This document shows positions 1 through 5,148 of a DNA stretch of 5,148 nucleotides, in pieces. Origin of the DNA: Magnetococcales bacterium (GTDB lineage Bacteria; Pseudomonadota; Magnetococcia; Magnetococcales; JADFYX01); assembly GCA_015232795.1 (NCBI GenBank), contig JADFYX010000190.1, forward strand, positions 1-5,148. Direction: 5' to 3'. Both the position numbers and the translations under genes were made by a program. Numbering within the stretch: position 1 is the first letter of the stretch; the number at the start of each line of letters is the position of its first letter. The notes under the pieces are model-generated. The model was not told where the DNA came from. It worked only from the letters and a program-made list of their open reading frames with translations, and did no database searches.

Positions 1-289
1 TGGCCATTGCCATCCGCACTGCCCGTTTTTCTTCCCTTTTAACCGTTGCCGGATCGGTCCCAGCCGCTAACAGCTTTTTTGCCGCTTCCCGTTTGTTCCG
101 GGCCTCTTTCAAGGTGATGGTTGGATAAACACCGATAGCCAGCAATTTCTCTTTACCCCCAAAGCGGTACTTTAAACGCCACCGCTTATTGCCGGATTTG
201 GGGACCTCCAGGAACAGGCCACCCCCATCGAAATGTTTCACGGTCTTTGAGCCTGGTGTAAGCCGCTTCAGCTTGGCATCTGTGAGCAC
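1..289 (-). CDS. Tyrosine recombinase (integrase) of a genomic island or prophage, 5' part only
   Basis: This is the N-terminal part (96 complete codons) of a site-specific tyrosine recombinase; the rest, including the catalytic domain, lies beyond the left edge. It starts VLTDAKLKRL and contains FDGGGLFLEV (residues 20-29), KRWRLKYRFGGKEK (35-48) and IGVYPTITLKEAR (52-64). This is the pattern of the DUF4102 arm-DNA-binding domain of P4-type integrases. I chose the GTG at 287-289 because the similarity begins there and an AGGAG lies upstream (301-305, 11-nt spacing). The frame stays open upstream to a TGA at 356-358, but an earlier GTG (341-343) would lie upstream of the likely promoter. The gene starts 164 bp beyond the 3' end of tRNA-Ser and runs in the same direction, as is usual for elements integrated at tRNA genes. 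Whether the full gene is intact cannot be seen. The family call is firm; the exact start is less so. Confidence 0.9.
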   Translation of the reverse strand, partial: MLTDAKLKRLTPGSKTVKHFDGGGLFLEVPKSGNKRWRLKYRFGGKEKLLAIGVYPTITLKEARNKREAAKKLLAAGTDPATVKREEKRAVRMAMA

Positions 290-342
290 TTTGGGGGTAT
301 CTCCTGTTGAGGTAGATAAATATACCCCCAAAGATACCCCCA
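290..342 (-). repeat. G5-TAT repeats in the integrase leader: possible Int/Xis arm-type sites
   Basis: Three copies of a GGGGGTAT-type unit lie just upstream of the integrase. On the minus strand two direct copies are 12 bp apart (G runs at 337-341 and 325-329). A third copy is inverted next to the start codon. Together, 290-300 and 322-332 form a perfect 11-bp inverted repeat (TTTGGGGGTAT and its complement) with a 21-nt gap that contains the AGGAG ribosome binding site. Short repeats beside integrase genes are often arm-type binding sites for Int or its directionality factor. Here they also overlap the predicted promoter and translation start, which would allow autoregulation. The repeats are seen directly; their function is inferred. 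Confidence 0.55.
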
Positions 343-359
343 CATTTTGTGGATTTCAA
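331..359 (-). promoter_or_regulatory. Probable sigma70 promoter of the integrase gene
   Basis: On the minus strand a -35-like TTGAAA (354-359) is separated by 17 bp from a -10-like TATCTT (331-336). Transcription would start near 324, about 35 nt before the GTG start at 289. The -10 box lies between the two G5 runs of a repeat (325-341), so a protein bound to the repeat would cover the promoter. The hexamers and spacing are seen; activity is inferred. Confidence 0.5.
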
Positions 360-386
360 CACCTTTCTTTGGACAGCTCTGGACAC

Positions 387-421
387 AAAAAAAGCCAGCA
401 ACGTTGAAATTGCTGGCTTTT
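387..421 (-). terminator. Intrinsic terminator downstream of tRNA-Ser
   Basis: A perfect 12-bp stem (AAAAGCCAGCAA at 390-401 pairing with TTGCTGGCTTTT at 410-421) encloses an 8-nt loop. On the minus strand it is followed by a continuous T run (387-393 and into the stem foot). It lies 32 bp beyond the tRNA 3' end, in the right orientation to end the tRNA-Ser transcript and shield the integrase from read-through. It is roughly symmetric and could also stop plus-strand transcripts. Confidence 0.85.
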
Positions 422-453
422 ATCTTCTTGCTGGACTCTCTTGGAGTCTAACC

Positions 454-480
<27 letters not shown>
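422..480. other. Probable integration junction (att) at the 3' end of tRNA-Ser
   Basis: P4-type integrases commonly recombine within the 3' part of a tRNA gene, leaving an intact tRNA next to int. That layout is seen here: the T-arm and acceptor end of tRNA-Ser (454-481) face the integrase start. Between the tRNA end and its terminator is a small inverted repeat, GACTC (434-438) and GAGTC (444-448), which could be a recombinase core site or just tRNA trailer. The second att copy, needed to define the core, is not in this window, so the boundaries are approximate. Confidence 0.4.
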
Positions 481-541
<61 letters not shown>

Positions 542-548
542 GCCGAAT

Positions 549-578
549 AATCTACCCTAAATGGACGGTGTTTGACAG
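549..578 (-). promoter_or_regulatory. Possible promoter of tRNA-Ser
   Basis: On the minus strand CTGTCA (573-578, 4 of 6 to TTGACA) lies 18 bp from TAGATT (549-554, 4 of 6 to TATAAT). The -10 box ends 7 nt before the mature tRNA 5' end, and a short G+C-rich stretch (CGGC) lies in the discriminator region, as in many stable-RNA promoters. The hexamers are weak, so the position supports the call more than the match does. Confidence 0.35.
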
Positions 579-698
579 GGGCTAAACGCATGTTTGCTAA
601 AAAATAGTTGATTATTTATTTATGTGATTGATATTTATTTGAATTTTGTTGGATATTCTTTGATTTTTTATTTGGCTTTTGGATTGGGTTCATCCTTA

Positions 699-718
699 CA
701 GGTAATTATAATTACCTG
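699..718. repeat. Perfect 20-bp palindrome containing a TATAAT on both strands
   Basis: The sequence CAGGTAATTATAATTACCTG is a perfect palindrome. By symmetry it holds a consensus -10 hexamer on each strand (707-712 plus, 705-710 minus). Weak -35-like hexamers lie 17 bp away on both sides: TTGGGT (684-689, plus) and TTTACC (728-733, minus). A 10-bp direct repeat, TTTGGATTGG, flanks it at 678-687 and 720-729. It could be an operator overlapping divergent promoters, or simply a cruciform or hairpin. The symmetry is seen; any function is inferred. Confidence 0.5.
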
Positions 719-737
719 CTTTGGATTGGTAAAGGAC

Positions 738-789
738 ATCTCCAACTAAATAAAACCCTAAAAAGACAGGGTTTTATTTAGTTGGAGAT
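738..789. terminator. Perfect 22-bp inverted repeat with 8-nt loop, possible bidirectional terminator
   Basis: Positions 738-759 and 768-789 are perfect reverse complements around the loop AAAAAGAC (760-767). The inner part has a short GC core (ACCCT pairing with AGGGT) followed on either strand by TTTTATTTAG. That resembles an intrinsic terminator whose U tract pairs with an upstream A tract. It could stop serS transcripts about 150-200 nt past the stop codon, or RNA coming from the left. The stem is longer and more perfect than usual for a terminator, so a miniature mobile element or a hairpin RNA is also possible. Confidence 0.45.
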
Positions 790-853
790 TAATATACTCG
801 CCGGGGATTTTTTCAGAAGCGAAATAAATCCTTTTTAAATCCGGCTTTACGGC

Positions 854-928
854 ACAGGCAAAACCTTGGGCTTTGCCCAAACCCACAAGGGAGATAATCT
901 CCCTTGACCCATGAAAATACAGGCAAAA
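854..928. repeat. Double-hairpin element flanked by 10-bp direct repeats, just downstream of serS
   Basis: Two inverted repeats sit side by side: TTGGGC-TTT-GCCCAA (866-880) and CAAGGGAG-ATAAT-CTCCCTTG (886-906). They are separated by ACCCA, and the second is followed by ACCC. The 55-bp unit (864-918) is bracketed by identical ACAGGCAAAA copies at 854-863 and 919-928. Paired GGG/CCC hairpins with short ACCC linkers resemble REP-like dispersed intergenic repeats. Being 37 bp past the serS stop codon, the hairpins could also act in serS transcript termination or 3'-end stabilisation, although no strong T run follows on the minus strand. Copies elsewhere in the genome cannot be seen from here. 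Confidence 0.5.
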
Positions 929-942
929 ACACTTTTTTAAAT

Positions 943-2226
943 CTATTTGCTAATCGCCGTTATGCCACCCATGTATGGCTTTAACACTTCTGGAATAGCT
1001 ACGCTGCCATCTGCCTGTTGATAGTTTTCTAGAATGGCTACCAGGGTCCGGCCTACTGCCAAACCTGAGCCGTTTAGTGTGTGGACCATCTCGGGTTTTT
1101 TTGCACCATTTCTACGAAAACGGGCTTTCATTCTTCTTGCCTGAAATGCCTCTGTGTTGGAACAAGAGGATATCTCCCGATAACAGTTTTGACCCGGTAG
1201 CCAAACCTCTAAGTCATAGGTTTTTACCGCTGCAAACCCCAAATCACCTGTGCATAAAGATACAGCGCGATAGGGTAGCTCAAGGCGTTTTAATACCTCT
1301 TCGGCGTTGGCTGTTAGTTGCTCCAATGCCTCATGGCTATCTTCCGGTTTTGTAATCCAGACCAACTCTACCTTGTCAAACTGATGCTGGCGAATTAAAC
1401 CTCTGGTATCCTTACCTGCTGCTCCTGCCTCGCGGCGAAAACAGGTGGTCCAGGCGGTCATCTTCATCGGTAGCTCCTCTTCAGCCAAAATTTTATCGCC
1501 AACCAAATTGGTCAACGGAACCTCTGCTGTTGGTATCATATACAAAGGATCATCCTTGGCGGCAAAAAGATCTTCTGCAAATTTTGGTAGCTGACCAGTG
1601 CCATAAAGAGTTTTTTGGTTGGCTAACAGTGGAGGCATAACTTCTGTATAACCATGCTCCCCGGTGTGTAGATCCAACATAAAATTTATCAATGCCCTGG
1701 ATAACCTTGCTCCTGCACCACGCAATACCGTAAACCTTGCCCCGGCTATGGATGCCCCGGCATCAAAGTCTAAAATATTTAGATCTTCACCTATCTCCCA
1801 ATGGTTTTTGGCTGCAAAGGCTAGTTTTGCAGGGTCTCCCTGGGTTGGCCAACGGCGCAACTCTACATTGCCACTCTCGTCTGCTCCCTTAGGAACATCT
1901 TTATGAGGTAGATTAGGCAGACCTGCCAATACCGCCTCTACTGCCTGCTCCTGATTTTTAAACTCAGCCTCTAAAACCTTGAGCTTCGGCCCTAACTCCT
2001 TCATCTCGGCAAAAAGATCGGCTGCATCCTCCCCTGACCCTTTGCGTTGACCAATCTCTTTGGAAATCTCGTTACGCCTTGCTTGCAGTTGCTCTACCTG
2101 CCCTTGAACTGCGCGCTTTTTCTCCTCTTGACCATAAAAGTTGGTCAAATCATATTGACCACTTCTGCTCTCAAGTCCTTGTTGTACAATTTCTGGATTT
2201 GAGCGAATTAATTTTATATCAAGCAT
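943..2226 (-). CDS. serS: Seryl-tRNA synthetase (class II, cytoplasmic)
   Basis: SerRS activates serine with ATP and transfers it to tRNA-Ser in the cytoplasm; the charged tRNA is also the precursor for selenocysteinyl-tRNA where that pathway exists. The 427-aa length matches bacterial SerRS (about 430). Residues 1 to about 105 form the N-terminal tRNA-binding domain, with a long charged helical stretch (about 30-100) that should be the antiparallel coiled coil gripping the long variable arm. The catalytic core shows motif 1 around 175-200, the serine-site TAEVPLTN (233-240) and motif 2 (FRREAG at 263-268 through TRGLIRQHQFDKVE at 274-287). Next come YREISSCSNTEAFQARR (349-365) and motif 3 with GSGLAVGRTLVAILEN (386-401, Arg393). 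No key residue looks missing. The ATG start gives the canonical MLDIKLIR opening and follows GAGGAG by 6 nt. The gene starts 3 nt after the gyrA stop codon and is probably co-transcribed with it. Confidence 0.98.
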   Translation of the reverse strand: MLDIKLIRSNPEIVQQGLESRSGQYDLTNFYGQEEKKRAVQGQVEQLQARRNEISKEIGQRKGSGEDAADLFAEMKELGPKLKVLEAEFKNQEQAVEAVLAGLPNLPHKDVPKGADESGNVELRRWPTQGDPAKLAFAAKNHWEIGEDLNILDFDAGASIAGARFTVLRGAGARLSRALINFMLDLHTGEHGYTEVMPPLLANQKTLYGTGQLPKFAEDLFAAKDDPLYMIPTAEVPLTNLVGDKILAEEELPMKMTAWTTCFRREAGAAGKDTRGLIRQHQFDKVELVWITKPEDSHEALEQLTANAEEVLKRLELPYRAVSLCTGDLGFAAVKTYDLEVWLPGQNCYREISSCSNTEAFQARRMKARFRRNGAKKPEMVHTLNGSGLAVGRTLVAILENYQQADGSVAIPEVLKPYMGGITAISK

Positions 2227-2229
2227 GGC

Positions 2230-5034
2230 CTACTCCTCACCGTCAGTGGAGTCATCTCCCTGCTCGTCTCCAGTATCATCTATACCTTCACTTGTTCCAG
2301 TATCTTCAACAATTGGGGTCTCACCTTCCAACCCCTCTGAATCGGCTAGCAACTCTTCATCAAGCTCATCTATCTCTTCGGGTTCTGCCAAACGGGCAAC
2401 AGAGGCAACATGCTCCCCTTTGCCGACATTCAATACCTTGACCCCTTGGGCGTTACGACCCGTCAATCGTATGCTATCCATACCAGTTCGCAATACTGTG
2501 CCTTGATCAGAAATCAACATGACCTGATCTCCCGGCCATACCGTTAAGGTTGCCACAACCTGACCGTTGCGCTCGCTGGTTTGAATGCCGATAACACCTT
2601 GAGTTCCCCGGCCTTTGGTGGGGAATTGTGACTCTTCAGAACGCTTGCCAAAACCATTTTCTGTTATGGTCAATACCTGACAACCTGAACCGGGCAGCAA
2701 AACGTTGAGAGCTATAACCCGATCATCACCCTTCAAGCGCATACCCCGAACACCACGGGCTACCCTGCCCATGCTCCGCACCTGACTGGTTCTAAAGCGC
2801 ACTGCCTTACCGCTGCGAGAATAAAGCATAATACGTCCGGGCATTTTAGGCTTATCGGCCTCATCATCAGCTTCTACCGTATCTTCTGACTCTGCAACTA
2901 TATCTTCATCATCGGTTTCACCCTCAATCTCTTCACTACCTTTTACATCTTTCTCTTCTGGCAATACCGGCAACAAGGCTACGCCAATTAAATCATCTCC
3001 CTCTACAAGATCAACAGCCCTAATACCAGTAACCCGAATATTTGCATAGGCAGAAAGCAGAGTCTTTTTAATCAAACCCCGGCTGGTGGCAAATAACAGC
3101 TCCCACTCGCCCCACTCTTCACTTGTAAACGGTGCTGGGAGAATCTGGCGGACCTTCTCACCTTCTACCAAAGATAATAGGTTAACAATAGGTCGGCCCC
3201 TTGCTGCCCTTCCAGCAGCAGGTAGATCGTACACTTTTAGTTTAAAAACCCGGCCCTGATCGGTAAAACAGAGAATGGTATCGTGGGTTGAAGCGACAAA
3301 AAGCTGGGCGATAAAATCCTCTTCCCGCATTCCCGTTGCACTTTTACCCCTTCCACCCCGACGTTGGGTACGATATTCAATACTTGGCTGCCGTTTGATA
3401 TATCCCGCATGGCTAACCGTAACCACCATCTCCTCTTCAGGAATAAGGTCCGCCATGGAGAAGTCACCCAAACTACCCACTATCTGAGTACGCCGTGGAT
3501 CGGCAAACATCTCTTTGATTAAAGCCAGCTCGTTTTTAATTACATCCATCAACACTACATCTGATGCCAAAATTTTCTTCAAACGGGCGATTTCTGAAAG
3601 AATCTCTTCAAACTCACCATGGATTTTATCTTGCTCCAGACCTGTCAAACGGTGCAGACGCATATCCAAAATAGCCTGAGCCTGAGTATCAGTGAGGAGA
3701 TAACCACCTTCAACAAACTGCGGAGAGGCAACATCACCCTCTTCCAAAGCCCGTGCCAGCATAGCTTCAACCGGACCCCTATCCCATAACTCAGCAACCA
3801 AGTTGGTCTTGGCTATTACAGGGTTTGGAGCCTCACGAATAATTTCAATGACCCTATCGATATTAGCCAGAGCAACAGAAAGCCCCTCTAAAATATGGCT
3901 GCGAGATTGGGCTTTTTTCAACTCAAATAGAGTTCTACGGGTAACAACCTCCCGACGATGCTTGATAAACTCTTCTAAAATTCTTTTTAAAGGTAGAGTT
4001 TCAGGAGTACCCCCCACCAGTGCCAAGGTGTTAACACCAAAACTGGACTGCATAGGGGTATGTTTAAATAATAGATTTAATAGAACATCGGCATTGGCAT
4101 CGCGTTTTAGCTCAATAACCACCCGCATTCCCTGACGATCAGACTCATCACGCAGATCAGACAGTCCGGTAATTCGCTTTTCTCGTACCAACTCAGCAAT
4201 ACGCTCCACCAACTTAGCCTTATTTACCTGATAAGGTAGCTCGTGGATGACAATCACCTCTTGACCAGATTTTTTTGTCTCAATTTCAGTTTTAGCCCTA
4301 ACAACTACCGAACCACGCCCGGTCTCAAACGCGCTTTGGATTCCACCCCGACCATGGATAATTCCCCCCGTAGGAAAATCAGGGCCAGCCATGTGCTCCA
4401 TCAAACCTAAAGTATCAATATCTGGATTTTCAATTACCGCAACCGTAGCGTCGATAACCTCACCGAGATTATGGGGAGGAATATTGGTAGCCATACCAAC
4501 CGCGATACCAGAGGAGCCGTTTACCAACAAGTTGGGAAATTTGGCTGGCAACACCCGTGGTTCCGACATAGAGCCGTCATAGTTGGGAATAAAATCTACA
4601 GTCTCTTTTTCTAATTCTTCCAGCAGATCACCAGCCAAGCGGGTCATACGCACCTCGGTATAACGCATAGCAGCGGCAGAATCTCCATCTACCGAACCAA
4701 AGTTACCCTGACCGTCAATAAGCATATGGCGCATGGAAAAATCTTGAGCCATGCGCACAATGGTATCGTAAACAGCAACATCACCATGGGGGTGATATTT
4801 ACCAATTACATCACCAACCACACGGGCCGATTTTTTATAAGATCGGTTCCAATCGTTACCTAGCTCTCGCATGGCAAAAAGAACACGACGATGTACAGGT
4901 TTTAACCCATCCCTAACATCTGGCAATGCACGCCCCACGATTACACTCATGGCATAATCCAGATAGGAGGTGCGCATTTCATCTTCAATGTTGACAGGAA
5001 GTTCTTTGGGGATAATTACGGAGTCGTCACTCAT
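2230..5034 (-). CDS. gyrA: DNA gyrase subunit A
   Basis: GyrA forms the A2B2 gyrase with GyrB, breaking, passing and rejoining DNA to introduce negative supercoils. Residues 1 to about 525 are the breakage-reunion part. The catalytic Tyr is 125 (E. coli Tyr122) in DGDSAAAMRYTEVR (116-129). PTGGIIHG is at 221-228, and ILDMRLHRLTGLE (455-467) is in the coiled-coil region. The C-terminal DNA-wrapping beta-pinwheel (about 530-880) carries the GyrA box QRRGGRG (557-563), which separates GyrA from ParC. At 934 aa it is about 59 longer than E. coli GyrA (875). The excess comes from an acidic insertion at about 693-730 and an acidic tail from 884 to the end. In the quinolone pocket, HPHGDVAVYD (81-90) has Val86 where E. 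coli has Ser83; Asp90 (Asp87) is kept. The start MSDDSVIIPKEL is typical of the family. The upstream ribosome binding site is modest (GAAGAG at 5046-5051, 11 nt from the ATG). It is the first gene of a likely gyrA-serS operon. Confidence 0.99.
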   Translation of the reverse strand: MSDDSVIIPKELPVNIEDEMRTSYLDYAMSVIVGRALPDVRDGLKPVHRRVLFAMRELGNDWNRSYKKSARVVGDVIGKYHPHGDVAVYDTIVRMAQDFSMRHMLIDGQGNFGSVDGDSAAAMRYTEVRMTRLAGDLLEELEKETVDFIPNYDGSMSEPRVLPAKFPNLLVNGSSGIAVGMATNIPPHNLGEVIDATVAVIENPDIDTLGLMEHMAGPDFPTGGIIHGRGGIQSAFETGRGSVVVRAKTEIETKKSGQEVIVIHELPYQVNKAKLVERIAELVREKRITGLSDLRDESDRQGMRVVIELKRDANADVLLNLLFKHTPMQSSFGVNTLALVGGTPETLPLKRILEEFIKHRREVVTRRTLFELKKAQSRSHILEGLSVALANIDRVIEIIREAPNPVIAKTNLVAELWDRGPVEAMLARALEEGDVASPQFVEGGYLLTDTQAQAILDMRLHRLTGLEQDKIHGEFEEILSEIARLKKILASDVVLMDVIKNELALIKEMFADPRRTQIVGSLGDFSMADLIPEEEMVVTVSHAGYIKRQPSIEYRTQRRGGRGKSATGMREEDFIAQLFVASTHDTILCFTDQGRVFKLKVYDLPAAGRAARGRPIVNLLSLVEGEKVRQILPAPFTSEEWGEWELLFATSRGLIKKTLLSAYANIRVTGIRAVDLVEGDDLIGVALLPVLPEEKDVKGSEEIEGETDDEDIVAESEDTVEADDEADKPKMPGRIMLYSRSGKAVRFRTSQVRSMGRVARGVRGMRLKGDDRVIALNVLLPGSGCQVLTITENGFGKRSEESQFPTKGRGTQGVIGIQTSERNGQVVATLTVWPGDQVMLISDQGTVLRTGMDSIRLTGRNAQGVKVLNVGKGEHVASVARLAEPEEIDELDEELLADSEGLEGETPIVEDTGTSEGIDDTGDEQGDDSTDGEE
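2233..2238 (-). promoter_or_regulatory. serS ribosome binding site inside the end of gyrA
   Basis: GAGGAG on the minus strand is formed by the last two gyrA codons (Glu-Glu) and lies 6 nt before the serS ATG (2224-2226). The gyrA TAG (2230-2232) lies in the spacer between them. A ribosome finishing gyrA would therefore stop on the serS initiation region, which favours translational coupling. Confidence 0.8.
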
Positions 5035-5109
5035 ATACTAAATAGCTCTTCTTTTTAGTTGGTTACTGATTTAACAAAGGGCAAACACAGCCCAATTAAC
5101 GAACGTCTC

Positions 5110-5143
5110 AGTATAGCCGATTACCGCCCCCAATAATACCCCC
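5110..5143 (-). promoter_or_regulatory. Probable gyrA promoter region with a G5 repeat motif
   Basis: On the minus strand two -10-like hexamers lie upstream of gyrA: TATACT (5110-5115, 5 of 6) and TATTAT (5133-5138, 5 of 6). TATACT has no convincing -35, because that position is occupied by the G-rich repeat. TATTAT sits between two G5 runs 12 bp apart (5127-5131 and 5139-5143), and its -35 would fall beyond the window. The 17-bp motif GGGGGTATTATTGGGGG matches the one in the integrase promoter (325-341) at 15 of 17 positions. The 5' UTR would be about 70-90 nt. The hexamers are seen; which is used is unknown. Confidence 0.4.
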
Positions 5144-5148
5144 AATAG

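Larger units (their letters stand above)
542..942. other. Non-coding region between serS and tRNA-Ser, rich in inverted repeats
   Basis: I see no credible gene here: the possible reading frames are a few codons long or lack a plausible start. The part from about 598 to 690 is strongly AT-rich with T-rich runs and has no recognisable feature. Three perfect or near-perfect inverted repeats follow (699-718, 738-789 and 866-906) and are listed separately. An imperfect pair, GCCGGGGATTT (800-810) and AAATCCGGC (837-845), frames a further AT-rich stretch. Confidence 0.6.

Noticed and set aside
341..343. Upstream in-frame GTG as integrase start
   Set aside because: It lies upstream of the predicted transcription start, has no ribosome binding site, and the added residues do not fit the DUF4102 family.
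572..577. Perfect TTGACA on the plus strand
   Set aside because: No good -10 lies at 16-18 bp and no plus-strand gene follows; on the minus strand the overlapping sequence fits the tRNA promoter better.
1077..1355. Plus-strand frames inside serS and gyrA (also around 2079-2506, 3275-3487, 3803-4135 and 4391-4582)
   Set aside because: They are antisense shadows of two full-length, well-conserved genes and show no independent coding signs.

Overview
The window looks like a piece of a Gram-negative, probably proteobacterial, chromosome. The GyrA and SerRS proteins have standard bacterial sequences, the tRNA encodes its CCA end, and the promoters are sigma70-like. I cannot name a genus from the sequence. 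Every gene I can support lies on the minus strand, so transcription runs from right to left.

From right to left: gyrA (2230-5034, DNA gyrase subunit A, 934 aa) is followed after 3 nt by serS (943-2226, seryl-tRNA synthetase, 427 aa). The pair looks like a translationally coupled operon: the serS ribosome binding site lies inside the last gyrA codons. A roughly 400-bp non-coding stretch follows (542-942). It holds a double hairpin flanked by 10-bp direct repeats, a perfect 22-bp inverted repeat, a perfect 20-bp palindrome, an AT-rich tract and a tRNA promoter. Then comes tRNA-Ser(UGA) (454-541) with its intrinsic terminator (387-421). At the left edge are the first 96 codons of a tyrosine recombinase (1-289) with an N-terminal arm-DNA-binding domain. 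It starts 164 bp beyond the tRNA 3' end and points away from it, the usual arrangement when a genomic island or prophage has integrated at a tRNA gene. The body of that element would lie to the left of the window.

The core genes fit together as housekeeping functions: gyrase supplies negative supercoiling, SerRS charges tRNA-Ser, and one of its tRNA substrates sits just downstream. The most notable non-standard signal is a G-rich motif, GGGGGTATNNTTGGGGG (minus strand). It occurs in the integrase promoter (325-341) and again upstream of gyrA at the right edge (5127-5143). Other points of note are a valine at the main quinolone-contact position of GyrA, an acidic insertion in the GyrA C-terminal domain, and the structured intergenic region. 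I found no evidence of a wholly new multi-gene system in this window.
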